Assembly: GCA_964450955.1 (NCBI GenBank)
Contig: CAYVFI010000001.1
Coordinates: forward strand, 186,001 to 250,000
Source of the DNA: CAYNWT01 sp964450955
GTDB taxonomy: Bacteria; Planctomycetota; Planctomycetia; Planctomycetales; Planctomycetaceae
Length of the DNA stretch: 64,000 nucleotides
Direction: 5' to 3'
Shown here piece by piece: positions 28,297-36,898 of this stretch. Below the pieces are notes generated by a model. The model made no database searches. It saw only the letters and a program-made list of their open reading frames with translations, and had not been told where the DNA came from. How positions within the stretch are numbered: position 1 is the first letter of the stretch; every line of letters starts with the position of its first letter. The translations under genes and the position numbers were made by a program.

Positions 28297-29288
28297 ACGA
28301 TGACCGTCTTGTGCTGTTCACCAGGCTCCTCAACCACAAATCGCGGCACAGCGTAGCCCGGCAAGTGCCGCCGCATCTCGCCGATCAGTTCGCGGCCACG
28401 CGATTCTGCGACTTCGAAATGAGCCGTCCCGGAGACGTGATCAAGTCTATGCAGGTAATACGGCATAACACCAACCGCCGTAAGCTCGCGCGACAGTGCG
28501 ATAAGTGTCTTCGCGTCATCGTTGACGCCGCGCAGCAGGACGGTTTGATTCAGCGTGGGAATACCGGTTCGAACCAGCTTTCGCAGCGTCTTTGCACACG
28601 CGCCAACAATTTCGTTTGCATGATTTGAATGCACGACCACAACCGGCTGCAGCCGCGATCCCAACAACCGTTCGATCAACCGCTTTGTCATTCGAGCCGG
28701 CAGAACAATCGGCAGTCGCGAGTGAACCCGCAGCATGCGCAGGTGCGGGATGGCTTCCAATCGCGTCAGCAACGCATCGATGCGATCATCATTTAGAACC
28801 AAAGGGTCACCGCCGCTAAGAATGACTTCATTGACCGACGGATCGGCTGCAATCGCGGCCATCGCGGGCTCCCAGTCATCCATCTGCCGCGGTTCGGTCT
28901 CGTACGGATACTCGCGACGGAAACAATAGCGGCAGTTAATCGCACAGCTGCCGGCTGCAACCAGTAACACTCGGCTACCGTACTTTTGAATCAGCCCCGG
29001 CGCTGTGCGCGATGCGGCTTCTTCTAAGGGATCGGCGACAAAGCCAGTCGGTGAATCCAATTCGTCGGCGATCGGAAGAACCTGCATCAGCAGGGGGTCG
29101 CCAGGATTACCCGGTTCCATCCGCTCCAGAAAACTGCGTGTCACCATGAGCTGAAACGACCGCGTTGCACTTTCGGCACCGGACAACAGAGACACCGGTA
29201 GCTCCAACTCGCGCAGCAAGGTATCAGGGTCGCGAATGGCTTCGACGAGTTCCTGTTGCCAGGGTTCTCGATGCTGAACAACGGTCAT
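28293..29288 (-). CDS. epmB: EF-P beta-lysylation protein EpmB (lysine 2,3-aminomutase family)
   Basis: 331 residues, the short form of the family. The radical SAM CxxxCxxC motif is C115, C119, C122 in CAINCRYCFRR, followed by FRREYPYE. ILSGGDPLVL is the SAM-binding GGDP element, and HSRLPIVLPARMT and LNQTVLLRGVND are family blocks. The enzyme converts (S)-alpha-lysine to (R)-beta-lysine for attachment to elongation factor P by EpmA. Neither epmA nor efp lies in this window. Short length without the C-terminal oligomerisation extension favours EpmB over KamA. Confidence 0.9.
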   Translation of the reverse strand: MTVVQHREPWQQELVEAIRDPDTLLRELELPVSLLSGAESATRSFQLMVTRSFLERMEPGNPGDPLLMQVLPIADELDSPTGFVADPLEEAASRTAPGLIQKYGSRVLLVAAGSCAINCRYCFRREYPYETEPRQMDDWEPAMAAIAADPSVNEVILSGGDPLVLNDDRIDALLTRLEAIPHLRMLRVHSRLPIVLPARMTKRLIERLLGSRLQPVVVVHSNHANEIVGACAKTLRKLVRTGIPTLNQTVLLRGVNDDAKTLIALSRELTAVGVMPYYLHRLDHVSGTAHFEVAESRGRELIGEMRRHLPGYAVPRFVVEEPGEQHKTVIV

Positions 29289-29369
29289 GGAATAGTTGCA
29301 ACGCGGTGAAAGGGTCGCCTGTATGGTGACACAGCGACAACGGCGACGCTATCCCGACTCAGCAATTGC

Positions 29370-29576
29370 TCAGGCGGTTTCGTTGTCCAGCAGAGTCGCG
29401 TCAGCAGGCTGGTTCACAACGCTGCGAGCTCCCAGGCACACGGTGGACAGAACAACCACAGGCACAAACAAGGTCGCTCCGGTCAACTTCGAAGACAAAG
29501 CAGCGGCCAGAAGCAAAACTGCCAGGCCCGCGACGCTTAGCCAGGTGGTGAGCGGATTTTTTGCCAGAGTATCCAT
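29370..29576 (-). CDS. Small two-helix membrane protein
   Basis: 68 residues from an ATG at 29576 preceded by GAGG. Two hydrophobic helices (about 11-30 and 34-53) with a short Lys/Thr loop, then a polar tail. No family recognised. The composition is clearly that of a membrane protein, which supports a real gene despite its size. Confidence 0.55.
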   Translation of the reverse strand: MDTLAKNPLTTWLSVAGLAVLLLAAALSSKLTGATLFVPVVVLSTVCLGARSVVNQPADATLLDNETA

Positions 29577-29910
29577 CGAAACCTCGCTTAACCGGGTCGG
29601 TCCTGTGTTTGGACAAAGGTAGTTCGCGGGTTCTTGTTGGGCGCAGCTGCTGTCTGATTCGCACTAAGGTAGGAGAGGACGATTCGCCACAATTGGAACC
29701 ATACTATTCATCGGCGAATTCGGCCTGTCGCTTGAAGCCGATCTGCAACGCTCGGTGCCGGGTGGTGTTGCGAGGATGCATCGGGCGGGTGTTGCCGGTG
29801 TTTACTTGTGACAACATTCTGGACGGACTTTGTGGGACCGAGTATCGGACGTGCTTGCTGGCTTGGTCATGTGATCGGCAATGTTTCCGCCTGAAGGCGG
29901 GACTACGAAC
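29577..29910. other. Intergenic region downstream of the ACT-domain gene
   Basis: 334 bases. It ends at 29887-29910 with a hairpin, CCGCC-TGAA-GGCGG, followed by GACTACGAAC, directly after the stop of the ACT-domain gene. The remaining sequence has no protein-like frame and no recognised RNA. Confidence 0.4.
29887..29910. repeat. Short REP-like hairpin
   Basis: CCGCC-TGAA-GGCGG (29887-29900) with the flank GACTACGAAC reaching the stop codon of the ACT gene. I believe this sequence recurs in planctomycete genomes, but only this copy is in the window. There is no T-run, so it is not a typical terminator. Confidence 0.4.
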
Positions 29911-30342
29911 CTACTTTTCGATCTGGCCGAATCCCGCTGCGCGCAGAACGTCCATTGCGCGTTCCAAACAGTCTGACTTCACCATTAAATAGTCGGTGTC
30001 GAATGTCGAAACAGCGAATACACTGACCCTGGCATCCGCCAGCGGCTGGGTCAAAGACGCCAGCAGTCCGATGGTCTCAAAGGGAATCGAACCGGCGACG
30101 CGGACACACTTCCAACCCGGTTCCACTTGGGCACCGGCCGGGGCGATGGATTCTTCGCATACGATCGACAGTTCCCGGTCGGTTTGAGTGATCGACACAA
30201 AGCCAGCGTCGGGCGGGACTGTCCAGACTGCATCTGGTTCCAAACGGCAGACGGCGAAAACTCCGGGAACATTTTCCAACTTCAACGGCGTTCTCCAATC
30301 AGCAGGGCGACGACGGTCTGACTGTTCGCTATCGTATGCCAT
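29911..30342 (-). CDS. ACT-domain protein (CASTOR/ACT_7-like)
   Basis: 143 residues. The N-terminal half has EPDAVWTVPPDAGFVSIT and ELSIVCEES, and the C-terminal half has CVRVAGSIPFETIGLLASLT and VFAVSTFDTDYLMVK, the paired-ACT layout of the ACT_7 family, whose relatives bind amino acids (CASTOR, aspartate-kinase ACT). It is probably a small-ligand sensor. Divergent from the histidine phosphatase gene. Confidence 0.8.
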   Translation of the reverse strand: MAYDSEQSDRRRPADWRTPLKLENVPGVFAVCRLEPDAVWTVPPDAGFVSITQTDRELSIVCEESIAPAGAQVEPGWKCVRVAGSIPFETIGLLASLTQPLADARVSVFAVSTFDTDYLMVKSDCLERAMDVLRAAGFGQIEK

Positions 30343-30409
30343 CGGCCGCCGCAGGCGAATGTTGGCAGCGGAAGCACCGATTCAGTATCACGGCCACCCG
30401 GAAGTCATC

Positions 30410-30988
30410 ATGAAGAGCACAGCTCAACTACTGCTGCTTGTCACCTGCGGCGCTGCGTTTGCGTCGTCGCTGGTTCCCGAAGAACAAACGCCGTTGCCGA
30501 CGACGTTTTTCATTGTTCGTCATGCTGAGAAAGATGCTCAGGAAAACCTCAACGCCGCTGGCATCGCCCGAGCCAAAGGCTTGCGTGACTTTCTTATCAA
30601 GCAACCCATCCACGCGGTGTACTCAACCGACTACGCCCGAACCATCGATACCGCCGCCCCAACGGCCACCGCTTTGAATCTTTCCATCCAAAAGTACAAC
30701 GCTCGAAAAACCGACGTCAGCTGGGGTGCAGAACTCCTCAAGAAGCACGCCGGGCAAAACGTTCTCATCGTGGGACACTCAAACACGGTTTTACCAACGG
30801 TGAAAAGCCTCGGCGCGAAGATGAACTACAATCTGGCGTACGAAGAATATCACAACCTGTTTATCGTGCGTGTTCAAAGCGGTGCCGCGCAGGCAGTTCG
30901 AGTCAACTATGGCAACGTGCCTTCCGCAAAGAAGCCCGCTTCGTCCGCAACCAGGCAGTCAAAAACGAAAGTACCAGTCAAACCGTGA
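30410..30988 (+). CDS. Exported histidine phosphatase (phosphoglycerate-mutase fold)
   Basis: 192 residues from the ATG at 30410, chosen because it begins with a signal peptide (MKSTAQLLLLVTCGAAFASS). FFIVRHAEK is the catalytic RHG-type motif with the phosphohistidine, and VYSTDYARTIDTA and LIVGHSNTV carry the second Arg and His. The tail is Lys/Ser-rich. It is likely a periplasmic phosphomonoesterase of unknown substrate. Its stop overlaps the start of rsmG (GTGA), so the two may be co-translated. Confidence 0.88.
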   Translation: MKSTAQLLLLVTCGAAFASSLVPEEQTPLPTTFFIVRHAEKDAQENLNAAGIARAKGLRDFLIKQPIHAVYSTDYARTIDTAAPTATALNLSIQKYNARKTDVSWGAELLKKHAGQNVLIVGHSNTVLPTVKSLGAKMNYNLAYEEYHNLFIVRVQSGAAQAVRVNYGNVPSAKKPASSATRQSKTKVPVKP

Positions 30989-31617
30989 GCAGCCAGGACT
31001 TCAACGACGAACTCGACAAACTGGAAATCCAGCTTTCACTGGAAACAATCGACAAGCTGAAGCTGTACTGCAAAGAACTGTGGGACCACAACAGTCGGCT
31101 TAACCTGACGCGACACCTTGACTACCAAACGTTCGTCCGGCGTGATGTCCTGGACAGCTATCAGCTGGCGTCAGTCATTAAAGAAGGTGAGAAGATCCTG
31201 GACTTTGGTTCTGGCGGCGGCGTTCCGGGTATCGTGCTGGGAATTCTTCGACCCGACCTGGATATCACGCTGGCTGAATTCGTCGGCAAGAAGGCCCATG
31301 TCCTGGATTTGATGACTCGGGAACTGGACCTGCCAATCGACATCATTGACGACCGCGTTGAGAATGTTTTGGACGGCGAAGACTACAGTTCGCTAACTGC
31401 GAGGGCCGTCGGTCCGCTGCCGAAAATGCTGCCATGGTTTAGAAAATCATGGGGCGAGTTCGGCCGAATGTTGCTGATTAAGGGGCCGCGTTGGACTGAG
31501 GAACGCAAGACGGCTGAAGAAGCTGGGCTAATGGACGGGATTAACATTGAGTGTCTTTTAAGTTATCCGATGCCCGGACGGGACAGCGAGAGTGTGGTTC
31601 TGGAACTCCGTCGCTAA
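30985..31617 (+). CDS. rsmG: 16S rRNA (guanine-527-N7)-methyltransferase
   Basis: 210 residues from a GTG at 30985 overlapping the preceding stop. Family blocks are LWDHNSRLNLTRH, then the SAM-binding ILDFGSGGGVPGIVL and LTARAVGPLPKML. RsmG methylates G527 of 16S rRNA in the 30S subunit using SAM. Length and motifs agree with a complete enzyme. Mutants in other bacteria have low-level streptomycin resistance. The usual neighbours mnmG and parA/parB are absent here. Confidence 0.93.
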   Translation: MSSQDFNDELDKLEIQLSLETIDKLKLYCKELWDHNSRLNLTRHLDYQTFVRRDVLDSYQLASVIKEGEKILDFGSGGGVPGIVLGILRPDLDITLAEFVGKKAHVLDLMTRELDLPIDIIDDRVENVLDGEDYSSLTARAVGPLPKMLPWFRKSWGEFGRMLLIKGPRWTEERKTAEEAGLMDGINIECLLSYPMPGRDSESVVLELRR

Positions 31618-31661
31618 GATAGATGTCTTACTGACACCGATCCGTAGCTCAGCAAGACAAT

Positions 31662-33587
31662 ATGACGCCCACATATCCGCACGAACGCATCCCCTGCCGC
31701 GTTTTCGATCGCTCTAAAGAGATCAACGCTTTCGTCGCCGCTGAAATCGCGGATCTGATTCGTGGGCGAGCCAAAGACGGGAAGAACTGCGTTCTGGGAC
31801 TCGCAACCGGTTCGACTCCGGTCGGCATCTACGCAGAACTAGTACGCCTGCACAAAGAAGAAGGCCTGTCATTCGCGAACGTCATCACGTTTAACCTTGA
31901 TGAATACTTTCCGATGCAGCCCAACGAACTGCAAAGCTACGTGCGGTTCATGCGCGAGCACTTGTTTGACCACGTCGATATCCCTGACCAGAACGTCAAC
32001 ATTCCCGATGGAACCGTCGGCCTGGACGATGTCCACGAATACTGCGCGTCGTACGAACAGAAAATCAAAGACGCGGGCGGTCTGGACCTTCAACTGCTGG
32101 GGATCGGCCGGACCGGGCACATTGGATTCAACGAACCAGGTTCAGACAAACGATCTGTCACTCGGCTAATCACATTGGATCAGGTCACACGAACCGACGC
32201 CGCCAGCGATTTCTTCGGCGCGGAAAACGTACCGCGGCGTGCGATTACCATGGGCGTGGGTACGATTCTTGAAGCTCGTCGAATCCTGATTCTCGCGTTC
32301 GGGGAAGGCAAAGCGCCCATCGTCGCTCGCACGGTCGAAGGCGAACCGTCACCGTTGGTTCCAGCGACATTCCTGCAGGGCCAGGACAACGTCGAGTTCC
32401 TTCTCAACCGATCTGCTGCCGAAAAGCTAACGCGAAACCAGTCGCCCTGGCTGGTCGGACCAGTGGACTGGGACGAAGGCTCAATCCGCCGCGCGGTTAT
32501 TTGGCTGGCTGAGAAAATCAGTCGGCCGATTTTGAAGCTTACCGAAGGCGACTACAACGAAGAGGGCCTGCAGGATTTGCTGGCCGCCCATGGCCCGGCT
32601 TACGAAATCAATCTGCAGGTCTTTCGTTATCTGCAATCCACAATCAGCGGCTGGCCAGGCGGAAAGCCCGATCGACGCAAACAACCGGGCGACCTGAACC
32701 GTCGCTTCGACGACATCTTTCCGAAGACGTGCCTGGTGTTTTCACCGCACCCGGACGACGACGTCATCTCAATGGGCGGAACCATTATTCGCCTGTGCGA
32801 TCAGGGTCACGATCTGCACATCGCGTATCAGACATCCGGCAACATTGCCGTGTTCGATGAGGACGCGATCCGCTTCTCAGAATTCGCTGCCGACTTTTGC
32901 CGCGAATTTGGCGCCGTCTCCGACCGCGTACTGGAACTCGAATCGCACGTCGAAGAGTTCCTCAAGAACAAACAACCCGGGCAGGTTGACAGTGATGAAG
33001 TCCGCCGATTGAAGGGTCTCATCCGGTTCGGCGAAGCCCGTGAAGGCGCGCGGTGCTGTGGGGTTCCGCCGGACAATCTGCACTTCCTGAACATGCCGTT
33101 CTACGAAACAGGCCGCGTGAAGAAGAAGCCGCTTGGCGAAGAAGACATCAAAATTACCGTGGACCTGATTCGATCCATCAAGCCACATCAAATCTACGCA
33201 GCCGGCGATTTGTCAGACCCGCACGGAACACACCGCACCTGCCTCAGCGCCGTCCTCCAGGCAGTTGAGGAATGCAAGAGCGACGATTGGTTCGAAACCT
33301 GCACGGTTTGGTTGTACCGTGGAGCGTGGCAGGAATGGGCGCCGGACCAAATCGACATGGCCGTCCCGCTTAGCCCCCAGGAAGTGGCTCGAAAACGAAC
33401 CGCAATCTTCAAACACGAATCACAAAAAGACCGCGCCCTGTTCCCCGGACCCGACATGCGCGAGTTCTGGCAACGCGCCGAAGCGCGGAACGCCGACACC
33501 GCTCGGCGCTACGATGCACTGGGATTGGCTGAGTACGAAGCAATTGAAGGCTTCGTCCGCATGACGGATATGTCTTCGCTGATTTGA
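31662..33587 (+). CDS. Fusion of glucosamine-6-phosphate deaminase-like and PIG-L deacetylase domains
   Basis: 641 residues. Residues about 10-270 are NagB-like: LGLATGSTPVGIYAEL, the catalytic Asp80 in FNLDEY, and His153 in GIGRTGHIGFNEPG. Residues about 355-600 are a PIG-L/LmbE domain with the zinc motif HPDDD (His363) and GDLSDPHGTH for the later His. NagB deaminates glucosamine-6-phosphate, and PIG-L enzymes deacetylate N-acetylglucosaminyl compounds, so one chain may carry out both steps of GlcNAc-type catabolism. Cytosolic. The stop is followed by a convergent pair. Confidence 0.88.
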   Translation: MTPTYPHERIPCRVFDRSKEINAFVAAEIADLIRGRAKDGKNCVLGLATGSTPVGIYAELVRLHKEEGLSFANVITFNLDEYFPMQPNELQSYVRFMREHLFDHVDIPDQNVNIPDGTVGLDDVHEYCASYEQKIKDAGGLDLQLLGIGRTGHIGFNEPGSDKRSVTRLITLDQVTRTDAASDFFGAENVPRRAITMGVGTILEARRILILAFGEGKAPIVARTVEGEPSPLVPATFLQGQDNVEFLLNRSAAEKLTRNQSPWLVGPVDWDEGSIRRAVIWLAEKISRPILKLTEGDYNEEGLQDLLAAHGPAYEINLQVFRYLQSTISGWPGGKPDRRKQPGDLNRRFDDIFPKTCLVFSPHPDDDVISMGGTIIRLCDQGHDLHIAYQTSGNIAVFDEDAIRFSEFAADFCREFGAVSDRVLELESHVEEFLKNKQPGQVDSDEVRRLKGLIRFGEAREGARCCGVPPDNLHFLNMPFYETGRVKKKPLGEEDIKITVDLIRSIKPHQIYAAGDLSDPHGTHRTCLSAVLQAVEECKSDDWFETCTVWLYRGAWQEWAPDQIDMAVPLSPQEVARKRTAIFKHESQKDRALFPGPDMREFWQRAEARNADTARRYDALGLAEYEAIEGFVRMTDMSSLI

Positions 33588-33683
33588 CGCCAGCCCGACA
33601 ACCAACCAGTCTCTGCACGGGCGGAAGACTACGTCAGAACCAAAGCGTGCCGTTGCGTGCGGATCAGGTCGCTTACTTGTCGC

Positions 33684-33944
33684 TTACTCGTCGTTTTGCA
33701 TCCGAGCTCGACGGTTAATCAACCACCGTCCCCAGGTCAGGTAGTGCAGCATAAAGAACACCGCCGCTACGAAAACGACAATGACAAGACGAAGGACGTT
33801 TGGCATCACCATCGCCGTCAGTCCAATCATGAACCCGCCGATCACCAGCACGCCAAACATGGCAAGAATCGTGCCCATGTAGGCAGACTTGCGTTTTGCC
33901 GTTCGGGAGGCGGACGGAAGCTTGGGCAAAGGCTTATCACTCAC
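33684..33944 (-). CDS. Small two-helix membrane protein
   Basis: 86 residues: a Lys-rich N-terminus, then two hydrophobic helices (about 23-45 and 49-70) and an Arg-rich end. Its ATG overlaps the stop of the SRPBCC gene in an ATGA arrangement, so the two are probably co-translated. No family recognised. Confidence 0.75.
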   Translation of the reverse strand: MSDKPLPKLPSASRTAKRKSAYMGTILAMFGVLVIGGFMIGLTAMVMPNVLRLVIVVFVAAVFFMLHYLTWGRWLINRRARMQNDE

Positions 33945-34393
33945 TCCGGGGCTCCGAATCGCTCTTGCAGTTTTGTCGCCTGATAATCGAAGGCTTCCGC
34001 CAGCGAGGACAGTATGCGACTTTCAGGCATCATCGCGCCCATCATACCGCCGGGGCCTTCGAAGGTAATCGTGTTCTCAATGCGACAACCACCGTCCTCG
34101 GTTTCGGCAAAACGGCGTTCGTGTTCAAACGATTTCATCGCACCTTCGGTCTGCTTCTCCGTGATGCAGTACTCGTCGATGCTGATCACTTCGTGCGTCG
34201 CCTTGAAATCGACACCAAACCGGTTCACGGAAAACTGCACGACAGATCCGACTTCGACTTCCTTCGGTCCGCTGATAATTTTCAGCTTCAGGGCGGGCAG
34301 GGTAATGTCCACCAAACTGTTGGGGTCGAGGAAGTAGTCGAAAACCGCCTGCGGACTCGCTTTGATACACACTTCAGATTTGTAGACTGCCAC
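33941..34393 (-). CDS. SRPBCC (START-like) family protein
   Basis: 150 residues. It begins VYKSEVCIKASPQAVFDYFLDP, the characteristic first strand of polyketide-cyclase/dehydrase and lipid-transfer folds, and has FEHERRFAETEDGGCRIENT and a C-terminal helix. The hydrophobic pocket could bind a lipid or polyketide. It is coupled to the downstream small membrane protein. Confidence 0.85.
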   Translation of the reverse strand: MAVYKSEVCIKASPQAVFDYFLDPNSLVDITLPALKLKIISGPKEVEVGSVVQFSVNRFGVDFKATHEVISIDEYCITEKQTEGAMKSFEHERRFAETEDGGCRIENTITFEGPGGMMGAMMPESRILSSLAEAFDYQATKLQERFGAPE

Positions 34394-34481
34394 AATCTCT
34401 CCACCTGGGTAACGATCCGCGATTGGATCTTAGGGCGGCGAAGGTAACCTGAATAGTCAACGCTTTATTGCCACCCCCAGC

Positions 34482-35420
34482 ATGCAAATAGAACCAGACA
34501 TTTTAAGCCAATGCTGGTTTCTGGCCGGCCCCACTGCCTGCGGCAAAACGGAAGCGTCTCTGCGTCTCGCAGAACACATTGGTGCCGAAATCATTGCGAT
34601 GGACTCCATGTCGCTGTATCGACACATGGACATCGGAACCGCCAAAGCTACCACGGCAGAGCAAGCTCGCGTTCCGCATCACTTGATCGATGTGATTGAC
34701 CCTGACGAAGAGTTCAGCGTGGCCGAGTATGTTGGCGCGGCGGCTGACGCCTGCAAAGACATTACAAACAGAGGCCGCGTTCCGTTGTTCGTGGGAGGAA
34801 CCGGGCTCTACCTGCGAGGACTGCTAAGAGGTGTGTTCGAAGGGCCGCCGGCCGATTGGGAGTTTCGTAAAGAACTTACAGCGGCGGCAGAAACCGAGGG
34901 CCCCAATTGGCTGTACGACAAGCTGATGACCATCGACCCCGAAACCGCAAAGCAGCGGCACCCCAACGACCACCGGCGACTCATCCGTGCGCTGGAGGTT
35001 CATCGAGTCACGGGTGAGCCCATGTCGAAACTCATGACCCAACAGACACTGCCCGAAGATCAACGGCCGCGGCACATCTATTGGCTGTCACCTGATCGCG
35101 ATTGGCTGTATCAACGCATCAACCGCCGCGTTGATCTTATGATCGCAGCGGGTTTGGTTGAAGAAGTGCAGAACCTGCTTGCGTCTGACCATCCGCCCGG
35201 CAGAACCGCCAGGCAGGCACTTGGGTACGCTGAGATCATCGGTTACCTTGAAGAGAAGAAGACACTGGACGACGCAATCGAGATCACGAAAACCCGAACG
35301 CGACAGTTCGCCAAACGCCAACATACGTGGTTCCGAAACCTGGCTGAGTGTCGCGCCATCGAACTCAACGCGCAGCACACAAGTGACGACATCGTCACTC
35401 GACTCACCGCACTGAAATAG
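34482..35420 (+). CDS. miaA: tRNA dimethylallyltransferase
   Basis: 312 residues. The P-loop is LAGPTACGKT, followed by IIAMDSMSLYRHMDIGTAK (substrate and pyrophosphate-binding Asp), GGTGLYLRGLL and a zinc-free C-terminal tRNA-binding part (KTRTRQFAKRQHTWFRN). MiaA adds a dimethylallyl group to A37 of UNN-reading tRNAs. It stands 15 bases before the M24 peptidase gene and is likely co-transcribed with it. Confidence 0.95.
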   Translation: MQIEPDILSQCWFLAGPTACGKTEASLRLAEHIGAEIIAMDSMSLYRHMDIGTAKATTAEQARVPHHLIDVIDPDEEFSVAEYVGAAADACKDITNRGRVPLFVGGTGLYLRGLLRGVFEGPPADWEFRKELTAAAETEGPNWLYDKLMTIDPETAKQRHPNDHRRLIRALEVHRVTGEPMSKLMTQQTLPEDQRPRHIYWLSPDRDWLYQRINRRVDLMIAAGLVEEVQNLLASDHPPGRTARQALGYAEIIGYLEEKKTLDDAIEITKTRTRQFAKRQHTWFRNLAECRAIELNAQHTSDDIVTRLTALK

Positions 35421-35435
35421 ACACTGGAACCAACT

Positions 35436-36626
35436 ATGCTGGACATCCCCGCCGTACAAGCCGCTCTGACAGAATTCAACTTCGACGGCTGGCTGCTGTA
35501 CGACTTCCGCGGTTCTAACGTGCTGGCCAAACGCGTTTTGGGAATCAGCGACGACACCATGGGCTCGCGCCGATTCATGTACTTCATCCCGAAGGAAGGT
35601 GAACCGAAAAAACTGTGCCACCGCATCGAATCGGCGATGCTGGACCACCTGCCCGGACAGAAAAGCATCTACCTCAAATGGCAGGAACTCGAAGCCGGCG
35701 TCGCGTCGCTGCTGGAAGGTTCGAAGACAATCGCGATGGAATACTCACCGCGCAACATGAACCCGTACATCTCGCGAGTTGATGCGGGGACCGTTGAACT
35801 GGTTCGCAGCTTCGGCGTCGATGTTGAGAACTCGGGGGACCTGATTCAGCTGTTTGAAGCGACTCTCAACGATGATCAGGAGAAGTCACACTTCGAAGCA
35901 TCCAAGCTGACTCACGAAGCGTTTCTGATTGTCTGGCAGACCATTGCCGACGCGATTCGCAAAGACGGTTCGATAGAAGAAATGGCAGTCAGCGATCGCA
36001 TCATGAAGCACTTCGCCGACAACGATATGGAAACGTATCACCCGCCCATCGTTGGACGCGGACCAAACGGTGGCGACCCACACTACGAAACCGGAACCGG
36101 CAAGAACACAACCATAAAAGAAGGTGATTTGGTTCTCGTCGACCTCTGGGCAAAGTTCTCGACTCCCGGCGCGATCTATAGCGACCAGACTCGCATGGGC
36201 TTTGTTGGAACCGAGTGTCCATCGAAGTACGAAGAGGTCTTCGCCGTCGCATGTGCTGGTCGCGACGCTGGAATCAAGTGCGTTCAGGATGCCTTCGCCA
36301 GCGGAACTCCTCTGCAAGGCTGGGAAGTCGACGACGCAACCCGAGCTCCGATTGAGGCTGCGGGACTTGGTGAGTTCTTCGTCCATCGAACCGGACACAG
36401 TATCGGCCAGGAAGTCCACGGCAACGGAGCCCACATCGACAACCTGGAAACCAAAGAGACGCGACGCATTTTGCCGCGGACATGTTTTTCAATTGAACCC
36501 GGTATTTACCAGCCCGAATTCGGCGTCCGCACCGAAATTGACATGTACATCGACGCCGAAGGAGGAGTACACGTAACCGGCGGTGAGTTGCAATCCAAAG
36601 TCGAGTGCATCCTATCCGGGCGCTAG
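35436..36626 (+). CDS. M24-family metallopeptidase (Xaa-Pro aminopeptidase-like)
   Basis: 396 residues. The N-terminal creatinase-like domain (1-155) starts LDIPAVQAALTEFNFDGWLLYDFRG. The C-terminal pita-bread domain has VDLWAKFSTPGAIYSDQTRMGF (two Asp metal ligands), HRTGHSIGQEVHG (His) and FSIEPGIYQPEFGVRTEID (two Glu). It probably cleaves N-terminal Xaa-Pro bonds in the cytosol. In operon with miaA. Confidence 0.9.
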   Translation: MLDIPAVQAALTEFNFDGWLLYDFRGSNVLAKRVLGISDDTMGSRRFMYFIPKEGEPKKLCHRIESAMLDHLPGQKSIYLKWQELEAGVASLLEGSKTIAMEYSPRNMNPYISRVDAGTVELVRSFGVDVENSGDLIQLFEATLNDDQEKSHFEASKLTHEAFLIVWQTIADAIRKDGSIEEMAVSDRIMKHFADNDMETYHPPIVGRGPNGGDPHYETGTGKNTTIKEGDLVLVDLWAKFSTPGAIYSDQTRMGFVGTECPSKYEEVFAVACAGRDAGIKCVQDAFASGTPLQGWEVDDATRAPIEAAGLGEFFVHRTGHSIGQEVHGNGAHIDNLETKETRRILPRTCFSIEPGIYQPEFGVRTEIDMYIDAEGGVHVTGGELQSKVECILSGR

Positions 36627-36764
36627 TCGAACAAACGGCAAACAACGTGCAGCGCTGGCCCTAACCCACCGGCGCTGACTTTAGATTTTCCGCCCCCGAT
36701 TTCTCTTCGAGAATTTAACGGCTTCTGCACTACTGCGCGCTGCGGATCGGTTCCGTTAGAGTGT

Positions 36765-36822
36765 CGTTGGGCTTCCGCAATGCGAAAGCCTGGGACCACC
36801 GATGTCAAATCGGTGGCCAACG
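36765..36822. repeat. Paired-hairpin element
   Basis: An outer CGTTG/CAACG stem (36765-36769 and 36818-36822) encloses GGCTTCCGC-AAT-GCGAAAGCC (one mismatch, 36770-36790) and CCACCGAT-gtcaa-ATCGGTGG (36796-36816), joined by TGGGA. It lies 76 bases before the membrane-protein gene and has the same plan as the element at 13251-13317. Confidence 0.55.
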
Positions 36823-36898
36823 GGAGAAACTCGGCGTCCTGCGACTCAGCCAAGCACAGCACCCCGACTAAACACTCCGACAGATTACACTGGCCGAC

